Program-made: the position numbers and the translations under genes
Assembly: GCA_013399855.1 (NCBI GenBank)
Contig: VXAY01005881.1
Span: 1,155,782 to 1,219,781, forward strand
Origin: Oxyruncus cristatus
Taxonomy: Eukaryota > Chordata > Aves > Passeriformes > Cotingidae
Length of the DNA stretch: 64,000 bases
Reading direction: 5' to 3'
In this document: positions 11,873 to 31,190 of the stretch, piece by piece
Position numbering within the stretch: the stretch's first letter is position 1
Layout of the letters: each line of letters opens with the position of its first letter
Notes under the pieces: model-generated
The model's input: the letters and a program-made list of their open reading frames with translations, nothing else
Databases searched by the model: none
What the model was told of the DNA's origin: nothing

Positions 11873-12022
11873 CCATTGCAGTGACCACTTTAGCACCAAT
11901 AATATCATCATTGTATGCAACAGTGAGATCCACTACTATATCATTAATATTTATTTCATCTTGCAAAGGAATTATTACAGTTGACACAGCGGACAAAGCT
12001 CTTTTTGCTCCAGCTGAAAAGT
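11873..12022 (-). CDS. Unrecognised coding exon candidate (50 codons)
   Basis: Seen: acceptor GATTTATTCACAG just above 12022, donor ATGG|GTAAGT below 11873, and exactly one frame open for the whole 150 bases (phase 1 in, phase 1 out, so symmetric). The peptide begins FSAGAKRALSAVSTVIIPLQ and ends AYNDDIIGAKVVTAMG. Its alternating hydrophobic pattern suggests beta strands, and its composition is protein-like rather than random. It lies 1.2 kb beyond the COA8 stop on the same strand. I do not recognise the family; it is neither COA8 nor kinesin light chain, the next gene expected. It may belong to an unannotated gene or to an alternative 3' exon set. Confidence 0.45.
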
Positions 12023-13071
12023 CTGTGAATAAATCATGTCATGTTTAGATATGAAAAACAGGTCAATGGCTACTGAGATGTTTCCAAAAGCAGAACCTTC
12101 CCTACAGCAAAGCTTTAGGAAAATACATTTCATCTGACAGCACACATTCTTTTTATCAGAATCCTCTTATTAGGCAGTGGATAAAAAAAAATCATTTAGC
12201 TGTATAAAAGGGCAGAGTGAACATTCTGAGGAATGAAACTTCTTTCAAATTACAAATAGATGACATAACACTTTTAGGCTTCACTTGAACCAACATGCTT
12301 CCAATTGATGTCACATACCTGGAGGCCAGAAAAATCACCCTCAGGTGAGTAGTTTTGAGTGCCTCAGAGAAACTGGTGAGAACAGCATCTTTTTTTGAAA
12401 GAAATAAATCAGGAGAAAGTAGTGCTTATTTGTAGTAATGTTGTTCTCCTTACAGCAGTTACCAGTTTCCTTTTCTACCAAGATTAAGTGGCTTGCAATG
12501 CATCTGCTTTATTGCTTGGCAACTAAAATCTTTACCAATTATAGGTTAGAGGAACTCTTCTCCAAGGAAGACACATTCCTTTTAATTAAAAAAAAAAAAT
12601 ATTTATGAAGATCCTACTGCATTAGTAATTTATAGGAAATCCTATATTAAATCTTTATTAAAAATATGAAATAATCACACTGAAGAAAGGATTATTCAAA
12701 ATTCATTGCATATATACTCACAAATCATACTTATTCCTTCATCTATTTTGTATTACTAAGGGATTGGTACTGCCCCAGACAGGCAACTGCTGCAAAATGA
12801 GGCATTTTTGTCTTTACATACTAATATGGTTGGTGGAGACATCATTCTGTGACCAAAGTTCAGGAAAGCAGACTGAATCACGTTATTTAGCAGCCATGAT
12901 TCTATGGTAAAAATGTGACAATCATTATTACCCATTCCATTTGATATAAATGAGGAAGAACTTTTAACAGTTTTCTCAGTTTTATTTTGGTGGAGAAATA
13001 TTTTATATATTCTTGGAATAAAGGGTAAAGGAAATCTACACAGTGATTATAAATTAAGACCAATACTGACT
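12023..13071. other. No confident feature
   Basis: A splice-bounded minus-strand segment at 12319-12372 is discussed among the rejected items. Otherwise AT-rich. Confidence 0.5.
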
Positions 13072-13077
13072 TTTATT
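13072..13077 (-). terminator. COA8 poly(A) signal AATAAA
   Basis: AATAAA on the minus strand, 122 bases beyond the COA8 stop. It implies a short 3' UTR of roughly 140-150 bases. Confidence 0.6.
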
Positions 13078-13198
13078 TACACGGTTTAACAAACAGACTC
13101 AAGCAATTATTACATCAGTCATCCAGATTCTGAACACCACTATAAACAACAAGTTTATACCAGGCCTAGCTAGTGTTGCATTCTTCACGGAGCTGTGA

Positions 13199-19962
<6,764 letters not shown>

Positions 19963-20326
19963 NNNNNNNNNNNNNNNNNNNNNNNNNNNNNNNNNNNNNN
20001 NNNNNNNNNNNNNNNNNNNNNNNNNNNNNNNNNNNNNNNNNNNNNNNNNNNNNNNNNNNNNNNNNNNNNNNNNNNNNNNNNNNNNNNNNNNNNNNNNNNN
20101 NNNNNNNNNNNNNNNNNNNNNNNNNNNNNNNNNNNNNNNNNNNNNNNNNNNNNNNNNNNNNNNNNNNNNNNNNNNNNNNNNNNNNNNNNNNNNNNNNNNN
20201 NNNNNNNNNNNNNNNNNNNNNNNNNNNNNNNNNNNNNNNNNNNNNNNNNNNNNNNNNNNNNNNNNNNNNNNNNNNNNNNNNNNNNNNNNNNNNNNNNNNN
20301 NNNNNNNNNNNNNNNNNNNNNNNNNN
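19963..20326. other. Assembly gap (364 N)
   Basis: Run of N inside the CpG island. It removes most of COA8 exon 1 and at least part of the BAG5 5' exon. Open frames that cross it are artefacts of translating N. Confidence 1.
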
Positions 20327-20412
20327 CCGTTTGCCCTCCCCGCCGGGCCCCGCCGCGGGGGAGGCGGCGGCTGTGGAGGGGCCGCGGGCGGCGAGTGCTG
20401 AGGGGGAGCGAG
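20327..20412 (+). other. BAG5: BAG5 5' exon, visible part
   Basis: GC-rich sequence running out of the gap to a strong donor GCGAG|GTGAGT at 20412/20413. It would splice to acceptor TTCCTTGTAG at 20815, removing a 403-base intron. It is normally 5' UTR, but the frame joined to BAG5 is open through this whole segment, so an N-terminally extended form is possible. Confidence 0.7.
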
Positions 20413-20815
20413 GTGAGTGCGGGGAAGGCGGCGCTGCCCCCGGGGTTGTGGCACAACCGCTCTTTTCCTCTCAGCCGCTGTTCTCCCCTTCCCTTCCGGG
20501 TTCTGCCGTGGGCTGCGGGCTCCTGTTTGTTCTGCGGTGCCTTGAGCTGCAGAGCAGGTGGGGAAGGGAGGGCTGAAGGCTGTGGGTGAGCGCCGAGAGC
20601 TGGTGTTGTATCAACTCAAGCATCACCCCTGCGGCCCGACTAGGAGAAAGATGTAAAAAAATGAGAGAAAGGGTGGTGAAATATCAGCCAAGCGGTTTAT
20701 GCCTATTGCTAGAGATTTTTAAAATAGCTTTAGTGCTGAAGTGCTTCAGGATGTGAAAGTTGCAACGTGTGCTTGCATAGCACTTAAGCAAGACTTGTTC
20801 TCCTTTTCCTTGTAG
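20413..20815 (+). other. BAG5 intron 1
   Basis: Begins GTGAGT and ends TTCCTTGTAG. GC-rich at its start, AT-rich at its end. No other feature seen. Confidence 0.7.
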
Positions 20816-20844
20816 TTCATCTGAAACTGGACGAGGGAAGAGGA

Positions 20845-22197
20845 ATGGATATGGGTAACCAACACCCATCCATAAAACGGTTGCATGAAATACAGAAAGA
20901 AGTCAAAGAGATTGAACAGCAAGTGGCTGTCTTCAGTGGTCTGTCTACCGACCGAGATTACAAGAAATTGGAAAGGAGCCTTACCAAACAGCTCTTTGAA
21001 ATAGATTCTGTAGACACGGAAGGGAAGGGGGATATCCAGCAAGCCAGAAAGCGAGCTGCCCAGGAAACAGAGAGGCTGCTGAAGGAACTGGAACAAAATG
21101 CAAACCATCCGCGCAGGCTGGAAATAGAGTCCATATTCAAGGAGGCACAGTCACTTGTGGAACGCGAGATCACGCCTTTTTACAAAGGAGGAAACTGTAT
21201 TAGTGACGAATTTGAGGAAGGGATCCAGGACATTGTGTTGAGGCTTACCCAGGTGAAAACTGGAGGGAAAGTTTCTTTACGCAAAGCAAGGTACCGCACT
21301 CTGACGAAAGTATGTGCTGTTCAGGAGATTATAGAAAATGGTGTGAAGCAACAGCTGTCCCTGCCACTCTCTAATGATGCACATCCTTCTGTCGCCAAAA
21401 TTAACTCTGTGATGTGTGATGTGAACAAAGCAAGAGGAACTCTTATTGCTCTTCTGATGGGAGTGAGTAGGAATGACACCTGCAGGCACCTGTCCTGTGT
21501 GCTTACAGGCCTCATTGCTGATTTGGATGCTTTGGATGTCTGCGGTCGCACAGAAATCAGAAATTACAGAAAGGAAGTGGTAGAAGAGATCAATAAATTG
21601 CAGAAATACCTGGACCTGGAAGAGGAAGCAAATTCTACTCATGCTTATGATTTGGCACAAAATCAGTCCATTCTGAAAATAGAAGAGATCCGCAAGAAGA
21701 TGAAGGAAGTCAATTCTTTACTTTTAAAAACAGAGAATGCTTCTGATTTGTATTTGGGATCCAAAGCAGAATTGCAGGGATTGATTGCTCACCTAGATGA
21801 GGTGAGTGCTGGAAAAAATCCCTGTATTAGAGAGGCCAGGAGAAGAGCAGTAATTGAAGTTCAAACTCTTATAACATATATTGATTTGAAGGAAGCACTG
21901 GAGAAAAGGCAAATGTATCCAGAGCAAACTGCTGCCGAACATCAGTCTCATAAAGCAGTTTGGACTGTTCTTGGAAACTTGTCTCAAATTCAGAAAGAGG
22001 TGATTTCGTTTGATGGAAACAGAACGGATAAAAACTACATGAGATTGGAAGAACTTCTTACAAAACAACTTCTAGCCCTGGATGCCGTTGATCCGCAGGG
22101 TGACGAGCGGTGTAAGGCTGCCAGGAAGCAGGCAGTAAAGCTTGCACAGAATATTCTTTACTACCTGGACATGAAAACAGATGAATGGGAATACTGA
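20845..22197 (+). CDS. BAG5: BAG family molecular chaperone regulator 5
   Basis: A 450-residue protein from one exon, starting [10 protein letters not shown] and ending MKTDEWEY, matching vertebrate BAG5 (human 447) along its length. Known: BAG5 is a cytosolic Hsp70/Hsc70 nucleotide-exchange co-chaperone. It restrains CHIP and parkin and supports cardiac membrane junctions. It is unusual in having five BAG domains. By comparison with the human protein they fall near residues 9-86, 95-167, 182-260, 275-350 and 368-445; each is a three-helix bundle, and the last is the Hsp70-binding one. The repeated motif [20 protein letters not shown] and its relative [20 protein letters not shown], in the first and last domains, show the internal repetition. 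A three-residue insertion lies before the fifth domain. The start ATG has G at -3 and G at +4. COA8 is divergent upstream. Confidence 0.98.
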   Translation: MDMGNQHPSIKRLHEIQKEVKEIEQQVAVFSGLSTDRDYKKLERSLTKQLFEIDSVDTEGKGDIQQARKRAAQETERLLKELEQNANHPRRLEIESIFKEAQSLVEREITPFYKGGNCISDEFEEGIQDIVLRLTQVKTGGKVSLRKARYRTLTKVCAVQEIIENGVKQQLSLPLSNDAHPSVAKINSVMCDVNKARGTLIALLMGVSRNDTCRHLSCVLTGLIADLDALDVCGRTEIRNYRKEVVEEINKLQKYLDLEEEANSTHAYDLAQNQSILKIEEIRKKMKEVNSLLLKTENASDLYLGSKAELQGLIAHLDEVSAGKNPCIREARRRAVIEVQTLITYIDLKEALEKRQMYPEQTAAEHQSHKAVWTVLGNLSQIQKEVISFDGNRTDKNYMRLEELLTKQLLALDAVDPQGDERCKAARKQAVKLAQNILYYLDMKTDEWEY

Positions 22198-22266
22198 AAC
22201 AGCCATGGCCTGACACAGAAGAACATTTGTTCCTCTGGCACTTTATGCAGATCATTGGCAGCACAT

Positions 22267-22272
22267 AATAAA
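22267..22272 (+). terminator. BAG5 proximal poly(A) signal
   Basis: AATAAA only 70 bases after the stop; followed by GTGGTGTGTTCTGTG, a GU-rich element of the right kind. It could give a very short UTR. Confidence 0.4.
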
Positions 22273-24590
22273 GTGGTGTGTTCTGTGCTTGCTGAAATCA
22301 CGGAGATTGCATAAGCAGTTGACTTGGCTATATGTCTGCTATCCCACGCAGTCACCCACTTGCCATGGCAACTGTCAGTACACCATCAGCAATTCTGGTC
22401 ACTGCTATAAGCAAAGAAGTGCAATTCTCTGAAGGAATAGCTTAATACTTGAACAAACAGCTTTTTTTCTTTCTTTCTTTTTTTTTCTCCTATTTTTTTT
22501 TCAATAGCCTTGTGCAATGTTCAGTGAATGCAGATTTTTCAAAGACACAGAAACTTCCTTAAGGTATAATAGTGGCAAAATTATTTAAAGAAACTGGACA
22601 TGAAAATTAGTATTCAAGCATGAGGCTCCATCCAGCAACTTCACAGCAGTCTGGATATACTCCTAATGTGCTGTTATGACAGAAAGTATTAAGGGCAAAA
22701 AGCCTGCTGGCTTCTGGATTGTACTTGATTTATTCCATCCATCACACCGTCTAGATTTCTCAGTTAATGGAGCTGTAATGCCAACTGCAAATGAGCATTT
22801 ACATAGGCAAAGCCAATTATGTCAATTTTTTATAATACCTGAGCCCTTTGATTTGCAAAACCATGTCTTTTGTTGGTGGAAACTCTTTCAAGTCGTTGCT
22901 TTATGGTACTGAGACTTGGAGAGGAAAATCTGTGAGTTTATACCAAACAGATAAAGGGGATTTCGAGGATTTCAAACTGCCATCCATAAACCCTTGAAAA
23001 CTGCACTGAACTTTATTTAGTGGCTGCTTAGGTGTCTTTTAAAACTGCTGTTGCATCTGGTTTTCACATTTGGTGAAAACAAACAGAATTCACTTTGAAG
23101 TGAAACGAGCATTTTGGAATTATTTTTGTAAAATTAGGTAGCTAGCTAAAAAGATGTCCTAATGATGTAAATGTGTGATACATGGTCAGGTGTGGCTTCA
23201 AGAATGTCTTGGAAAAGGCTTGTGGCAAATGTCTCTCCTTGCAACTTATCATTTAGTTGTTTTAGTATCTTCGTAAATAAGCTTGCTGGTACTGTTGTAT
23301 GCACCTACCTTTTTGTTTGTGGCTGCTAGTGCCAATCACATTTCTACTATGGCATGTTTTTTGGCATTTTTTGAGAGCATGGCATTAAAATGAATTAAAT
23401 ATAAAGATATATTCAATTATGGATAATTTGCACTCAGCTCTTTCTTGATGAACTAAGGAATTATTGTTCTATAGATGATGATTTGCACCACTTTAAGGAC
23501 TAAAAACCATTTCAGATGTTAAAATAAATATTTTTAAGATCTATTTTTGACCGATTAGGGAAGATAGTACTGTCTGTGAGAGACAAGTGCCTTTATGACA
23601 CTGCTAACTTGCACCGTCATATGTAGATATAGGAACTGTTTACTGGCAGCTTGCTACATTTGTAATCTTTGCAAACTGGATTTTTCACATATATATCTAA
23701 TTCTACTATAGGATATGTCAAGGTAACATAATATGATAGGTGACAGTTGTCATGTAGAGTCCCGAGAACGAGTATCAAATTTGGGAAATACGGATTCTGC
23801 TTGAAAACTAAAGCATTGATGTGGAGGTGGGGGACTTTGGGCAGGTCTTCTGTGCCTATTGCTCCTAGAAGAATATGTTCTGTAATATACTATGAAATGT
23901 TGATTGAAGGCTGCATAACTTCAGAGTGTGAATAGATTTTATTTGTGATTGTACAGGTGTTTGCTTTGCAAATCTACTTGCCAAAACTGATCTAATTGAG
24001 TACAGTGCCTAAGGCACAATTTGGCAATGATAGAGTGTTTTTTGGAGGATTCTCCTTGCTCCTTCAGAGGCACCACCCCATTGAATTTGTCTTTCACCAA
24101 AAAGAAATTTCTCCTGGTTAAAATTCCAATCTATATCTGAGTACTGTGTGGCTAGTACAGAATATTAATAGTGTTACACTCCTGAATTATTTTACACATT
24201 TCAAGCTTTCTACACGTTTGAACTGCAACTTCAGATTTGCACTTACAGTTTTAGGAAAGATAAGGTTTTGATAGCATAATTATTAATTTTTCTTTAATAT
24301 TACTGTCAGGTCTGCAGTGACTACTTGTAGTTTGTTTGAACAATTTGGTGTCTGTGTTCTCTGGAGGTTATGTGTAGTTTCATAAATGTTTGAGCCTCTT
24401 ATGTAAAGATGAATAAGTATAGTTATCAGATCTGTTCTATTTTAAATTTGTCTTTTAGCTTTTCTGAATGAATTATTATGCCTGCATCTCTTAAGAAGGC
24501 AAATGTGTAAGGTTAGTGTAATTTTGACTGAGTAGAGTTCATTAGCAAGCTATTATGTGGATTAAGCTTTTTTCCATTGTTCTGTAATCT

Positions 24591-24596
24591 AATAAA
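24591..24596 (+). terminator. BAG5 middle poly(A) signal
   Basis: AATAAA about 2.4 kb after the stop. The downstream sequence is AT-rich with little GU. Confidence 0.35.
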
Positions 24597-25455
24597 TTGA
24601 CTATTTAAATTTTATGGTAAAATCCTCATCTGGAATGGGATTACTTCACAGTTTTTGCATGAATGAAAGTAATAAAAGAAATGTGCTTAACCAAAAAAAA
24701 AAAAAAAGGAAAAAGAAATGCACAGATTTTTCAAAAATTTCCTTCTGTGCTGAAGAATGTAATTTCTCTGTTTTTTTATATCCAAAGATCGAGAGACACA
24801 TAACTTTTCTTTCTGATACAGCAGGCTGAAATAATCTGCAAAATGTAAATGGACCAAATGGCAAAAGTCTGCATTTTAGTACTATACTGAAATAGAATAA
24901 CTTTTCTGTGTGTTGTGTTATTTACCTTAGAGGAAAATAATCAATTGGATATTTGGGGGAGAGGTAATCCTGCATCGTGATTCCTATTTGTTAATTGAAT
25001 TTCTTTTTAACTAGTTTTCTTTAGTTATTTCAGTGTTTATTTTTGTTGTTTGCCACTCAGAATGGTTTTTGTTTGATACCAGTTTGGAAGAGATTTTTGT
25101 TAACTAGAATTCCTACCTTTTCAATTTAACAGAAATCAATGTATGTGCTCCTAATGGTGTATATGTCTTCAGTTATTGCTGTGTAGGATATGGCATTTGT
25201 ATATACAGAGTCAAGATTAAATATTGCAGTGTTACATTCTTGATTATTAATACAAATACATTACTACTTTTGCTAGGTATTCATTTGAATGTTATGCCCT
25301 GATGCCTTTCTCTATTTATGTTTGAATGTGAGTTATCAGAATGTAAATGATTTTTGTCCTAGAGAAAGTGTTTTTATTAAATATGCAGACATAAAACTCT
25401 CTTCTTTCTCCCCTCCTTCTTTAAAAGTCTGCTTTTTCACTGCTGTAATTATGAA

Positions 25456-25461
25456 AATAAA
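25456..25461 (+). terminator. BAG5 distal poly(A) signal
   Basis: AATAAA followed closely by GTTCTTTGTGTGG, a good GU-rich downstream element. Best candidate for the main 3' end. Confidence 0.5.
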
Positions 25462-26308
25462 GTTCTTTGTGTGGAAACCACTCCTACTTGGTAAATCTGT
25501 TGCCTTTTGGTTTTCTCTGCGTTCAGCCTTGAGTTAATATCACATCAGTCATTGCTTGCATTCCTTCTTCATTGATAGCTTTGCATCCTCCCGGGTTCCA
25601 GTTGGATGATCACTGCAGGAATGCTCGTGGCTGTGTTAAGATCTTGCCACTTTCCTGCTGGAGGATGCTGCCGGAACAGATGAGCTGGCAAAACCGATGG
25701 CGCTGAGTCTCTTCGTGCAAAGTCAGTGTGGATCCCAGAACCTCTATCAGGAGTTCAGCTCATCTGGTTTTCAACTGTGCAGATGAGGCAGGTTCCCGGA
25801 TTGTTCTGTTGGCTTGGTGTGTTTTTTCGAGATGCAGTGGGCCACGTTATCGGCTCGCTGCTGACGGAAGTCGGGAATTCTGTTTCTGCCCAGAAAGCTG
25901 CTGGCTTTGTGCAGTTTCTGCTGCTTGGCCAACTCCAATGAGCCGATTTAATCCAATAAAATGGCAGAAAACAAACAGCAATAATGGAGGAGGGGGTTTA
26001 AGGAACCAAGATGGCTTTTAGAAAGGTATGTGGGCCAGAAGTACTGCAAAATGAAGGGGTGGGTCATGCAGCCCCAGGCTAGAGAGCAAAGGGTGAGATT
26101 TTCAGTAGCAGTCGTCAGAGCAACTTGCATAGCTAAGTAACTGGAGGAGGAAGAAGGAAAGGTGTCACTGTTGACTCCTACAGAGAAGTAGGAATTTTCT
26201 GCTTTGGTAATGGCATATGATGAAGGAAACACAAATGAATCATGAATGGAAAATAAACCAGTTGCTTTCAATCGCACTTTTGTGACCGTGTCACAAGTGA
26301 TCATTTGT

Positions 26309-26410
26309 CATAGAATCATTAAGGTTGGAAAAGACCTCCAAGATCCATGAGTCCAACCTCTGGACAAAATACTATCTTGTCAGTGTACTACATGCAGTCT
26401 GAACAAGCCT
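26309..26410 (-). mobile_element. CR1 3' end fragment
   Basis: Begins CATAGAATCATTAAGGTTGG, the reverse complement of the CR1 3' end. Homology fades after about 100 bases. Confidence 0.8.
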
Positions 26411-28439
26411 TGCCTGGAAGACATTGGGTAAGAATAAGGTTTATAAAAGGTTGAATGTTCCTACAGGTAAAAACCTAATCTTCTTTCTCTCCATTTTAAC
26501 AATATAGCTTATTTGAAGGAAACAAATTCTTCAAAGACCAGTAAATCATCTGGGCCGTGGCTGTAGATGTGGCTCAGTCAGCTGCTGACTTGTTTGTCTT
26601 GATCACTCGTTTGCTTGTCAAAGGAGAGAATTACTTTGCTGAGGGTTTTTTTGTGTGCGTTTTGGACAGGCAAATGTTGGTGCCTGAAATAGTTTAACTG
26701 GAAAAACTCCATATTTTGCTGCCATATAGGTTTATCATCTCCTTTGGAGGATTCCTAGCTGAGAACTTGAAGGAGTGGAAGGACATCAGTACTGAGCTCA
26801 TCGACTGAAGGCCTGGGGGTTCAAGCTGGCTGCCAGCAGGAGACATTTAAACGGCAGGATCCAGGAAAATACTGTTCCTAGAGGAAACTGCTAGCAGAGG
26901 CATGACCAAATGTTTTTCAGAGCTGGTGTTTTGAGTGAGCTCTGTGTCTGTTCCCCTCTTGCTTATGAGATTTCATTAAGAAAAGTGGGTTCTTAGGGAA
27001 ATATTCCCTGAAACGCTGTCAGGCTTTCTGTTTTAGATGAAGCTGAGAAATTACATGTAAAGCTTTTGCCGAGCTATGGTGGGGCATGGACTTGTTGTTG
27101 GCTGACCTGGGTGTGATTCTGGTTTGTTACATGAAACAATGATGTCCATAACGCTTTCGGTTCTATGAGTAGGCATGTACATGTCAGCTGAAAGCTGGTT
27201 ATTAACTGAAGAAGCCTAAGGATGAGCTGTGCTTTTGTTGAAGGCTTTCCACAACACTTACTCTTTCTCTCTGCAGCATTTCGTTCTGGGGACTGCCAAG
27301 CACAGATGATTGCATGAGTTGCACTGCTTGTCAGCTCAAAAATAATGAGGACCTTTTCTAAGTCTGCAAACTCTTCCTACAGGACATAAATTGTTGCAGA
27401 GTTTGCCATTAGAAATGGAAAAGTACAATGAGTTTCTTAATTGGACCATTTCTCCTCAATTAGTTTTGCCAGACAAACTTCTGTGCCACAGGAATTCCTT
27501 GTGGAACCTGTATTTCAGGCAGCTAATCAAAAACATCTCACAAGGGAGGAAACACAGTGATGCAGAGCAACATTCTTCATGAGGTCCAGAACCCACAGGC
27601 AAAACCAAATCTGTGATCGTGGTCACCAAGAAGTCTATAAACCAAATCAAAATCTCAAGGACGGCTGAGGGAAAACAAAACAAAAAACTAGTATAATTGT
27701 CAGGTGGGTGGTTGACAGACTTAGTTTTATGACATAAGAAAAGCAAGCTAAGGAAAGCTCCCTTTGGCCTTGTTGCAGTTATACCTAGTCTACGCCCTGC
27801 AGTTCCACATTGTTTTCCACCCTGTGTCACCCTAAGTGCTCCTCCAGGGCATAATCTGGCTGATGGGGGTTAGCCTTGCTGTGCCCTTGGGGAAGAGGGT
27901 GCCACCCATCTCCAGGGATGCCATAATTACCCTCATTCTCTCTGAAATGTCTGGTCATGGCTACTCTCAGCACACTTCTGGAATACCAGCATGGCTTGCA
28001 GAAAGACAGTGTGCAACACGAAGGTTATATCCTGTAATAAACCAGTAATTGCAAGGGATTGTATAATAACTGGTAGCAAGTCCAAGTAAGATCTCTTTTG
28101 TGTGTTTATGCTGAATTTATTAGGTTTTTAAAGAAAGTTCTTCGTATCATTGATTTATTCAAATCAACCTGTAGCCTATGATCAAGTGTCTCTTTCTTAC
28201 CTCTTTTCATGTTAATACCACATGAAAAGGAGGTTTGAAGAGCTCTGCCGCCTATGGATATTAATGAATGGCCTCTGTCCACTTTCAGACACCTAGTAAA
28301 AGCTGGATTTTCCGAAACACTCAGCATCCAAAGTTCTCACTGTGACAAGTAAGGGCTTGTTTTGAAAAGGAGACCATCCACAGGCCCACACGCTCTGTCA
28401 TTTCTTGTCACAGACAACCGTGGGATCATCCCTGCAGCT

Positions 28440-28720
28440 AATCGAGGCGCCACTTAAAATGGCTTTGCCTCATTCCTCCAGTGAAAGGTTGTTCCAAAGC
28501 ATCATTGCTGTGAGGACTGAGTAACCTTCTAATTTCCAGCATAAACATATTCATGAGAAGCTTTCTTCTCCCCTAGTGTGTAGTCTACAATATATTTATA
28601 GGCCACAGCTGAATTGCCTCTCAGCTCCTGTTTTCCTTGGCTACGAAGCAAATACACCCAAACAGGCTGAACTCCTTTGAAAATCTCTATTCTCTGAAAC
28701 CAAAGCAAATTTTAATAATA
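28440..28720 (-). mobile_element. Old CR1/L3-type LINE relic
   Basis: Weak antisense CR1-like similarity: TTTCCAGCATAAACATATTC, TATATTTATAGGCCACAG and CAGGCTGAACTCCTTT occur in the expected order. Heavily diverged. Confidence 0.55.
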
Positions 28721-28808
28721 TTTTTCAATTTTTCGAGGAGTTTTTTCAGTTCTGAATGTATCTAAAACTAACACTTCCAACTGGAAGTAGGAGTCCATAC
28801 AGGACATA

Positions 28809-28841
28809 TGTGGCCATAGTATAGAGGGATGATTTACATTG
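28809..28841 (+). repeat. Local duplicate, copy 1
   Basis: 33 bases, TGTGGCCATAGTATAGAGGG onward, matching 29278-29310 with two substitutions. Confidence 0.8.
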
Positions 28842-29277
28842 TTTGGTGCATTGTTTCAAAGGAAATAAATAAAATTAAAAAATCACATCTCAAGCAGTGA
28901 AATTATAAAAAAACTGAATAATGTATTTTTAGTACTTTCTTCATGGCATCATCTTCATGCCCAGCTTGCTTTGCCATTTGGATAGTCTAGCAATCAATAA
29001 TTTTGAGTTAGAAAAAGGCTGGAAACATTTTCAACCTCTGCTAGGTTTTGGGTTTTTTTTGCAGTAGTAGTAGATGTGGTGTTGTTTGAAGGAACTACAT
29101 GTGCATGGGTTTAGATCAGAACCTCTTGCTGATCATTCTACTTGACTACAAGTATGAATTTACCTAGGCAGGTGCAATAGATCCAAACTAGATTAAAAGG
29201 TTCCCAGGGAGAGTCCACCCCAATTCATGACAAAGGCCTTTGAAATCATGAGTTAAAGCAGGAGACTGCTTAGTAAG

Positions 29278-29310
29278 TGTGGCCATAGTGTAGAAGGATG
29301 ATTTACATTG
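29278..29310 (+). repeat. Local duplicate, copy 2
   Basis: Second copy, 469 bases downstream of the first and in the same orientation. Confidence 0.8.
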
Positions 29311-31190
29311 CTATAATGTATAGATGTGTTTTCAAATTTTCATTATTAGGAGTACAAAACTCTTAAAAATAATCTAATAAACTGAAAAACATCTTGCTGA
29401 CCATATATACACAAGTGGACATTTGTATGGGGTGTGTGCCGTGCTTTTCAACCTTCTTCAAATTATAAGCTCAAAAAATACATATGGCTAATTAAAATCT
29501 ACTGACCACAGTTGCCTTTTGGGAACTTCTAAAAGTGCAAGGTCTCACTGGGAGTCTGTAGAATGTTAGCTGGAAAGATTACTGAAATTCAGTAAAGCCA
29601 GTGGCTGCTTTGGGAAGCCTTAGAATAGCCTCATTCCAACTCAGTGTTTTGGGACATTTCTCAGCATCCCTGTTTTCAGAGCAGAAGCCAATCTCTTGTC
29701 TCTTATTTCTACAGAGCTATTGTGTTTCTGATGTGTTTCATCCCTGTCTTTTCATTAATAACCATTAATTGAATTTTGTGGCAAACTTCATCATATCTGG
29801 TCCATCTTGTTCTTCCCAAGTGCAAGCTGATTCCCAAGTTACTGATTCTTTTGTGGGCAAAAAGAGTTATTTCTCTATCCTTTTATTCAGGGTGCATTTC
29901 TCTGGCAAAGATCAATTTTGCTCATTTGGTTAGAGAATGGGAGACACAGAAAAAATACATGGTCTCCACACGAATTACTGTGTTATGGATCTCTGTGACC
30001 AAGGCTCTGGTAGTTGTGAAACAGCTGTTTAAGATACAAGGCAGCTGGGAGGACTTTGATGAGCTTCATTCCTGGTACAGAAAAAGAGGACATTAAGAGG
30101 TTCCAGCAACATATAAGAAAACATGAGAGGGAAGAAGAACAGACAAAAAGGTGACTAAAAATACTAATACTGCTGATACACTCAGCTGATGGAAGGTGTT
30201 GGGAGAGAAGATGGAGAATGGGATGGGGCTCCAGGAGGCAGCATGACAGCAGGGCAGCGCAGGTCCTGAGACAATATTCAGGCCCTGCCAGGAGTCCAGA
30301 TCATCAGACAAGGCTGGTGATAAAGCAGGTCTGAGGTTGGGCTAGGAACTCAGCCAGAGGGTTGGGGTCAGGGCCCCAGGTCCAAATAGTCAAGGATGAT
30401 GACAATCAAAGATGACAGTGCTTTAGAGAGCCTTTGTTAAGCAGGGGAGCACTGAGGAGCTGGTATGGGAAATAATCAGTGATTGAGTCACCACAAGGAT
30501 AAACAAGGGGACACTTGGTTTTGGTCTCAGCTCATAAGGCTGCATTCCTATAAATCCAGCTGCTGCATATTTCAAGGACCTGAGCAGGGAAAAGGCCTGG
30601 ACCTTCAGCAACTATGCAATTTTGATCTTATGATACAAAGTCAGCCACACACCTGAACATCCAGAGGTCATGATGCAATTGCATTCTGACTTGCTTACTC
30701 TGGGATGATGCTATATGGGATGATGCAACATGACTGAAGAGTAGAAGATGCAATATTTATATTCAATGTAAGGCCAGCTGACCTTGACTCACCGAAGCTG
30801 CACAGAACTTCACGTGGAAATCTGAGTGGTCCCTGCAGTATCCTTTTTGATTTTGGCACTACCTCACAGAGAGCTTTCTGGAGTATTTCTACACATCTGT
30901 CCCTATGGTACGGACATAAAGATGGTGAAGATGTTCCTACAATGCACCAGAGACAATACCTCCGTTACAGAAAGGGAAACATTCCTGTCATTGCACAGGG
31001 CAATAGAGAAATGCCCTCTGAAATATCATATGCTCTTCTGGTCATTCCCCCACTCAGGGAAACTTAATGAGCACAAGAGGTGCAGAACAGATGAGGAGAA
31101 TGAAGGTTTTGCTCTAGTGGAAGGCATTAAACGAGCTGGGTTTTGTAGCTCAGAAAAAGGAAAAGTGAGAATAAAACATAAGATCATTCT

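Larger units (their letters stand above)
22198..25480 (+). other. BAG5: BAG5 3' UTR (inferred extent)
   Basis: AT-rich, no long open frame, no interspersed repeat recognised. It contains AATAAA at 22267, 24591 and 25456 and a pyrimidine tract at about 22460-22502. The last signal is followed by a GT-rich stretch, so I place the distal end near 25480. A UTR of about 3 kb is in line with other vertebrates. Confidence 0.6.

Noticed and set aside
12319..12372. Minus-strand segment with acceptor GTTCTCACCAG and donor CAG|GTATGT reading FSEALKTTHLRVIFLAS
   Set aside because: Its outgoing phase does not fit the 11873-12022 candidate 300 bases downstream, and no intermediate exon is visible. It could only be an alternative COA8 exon.
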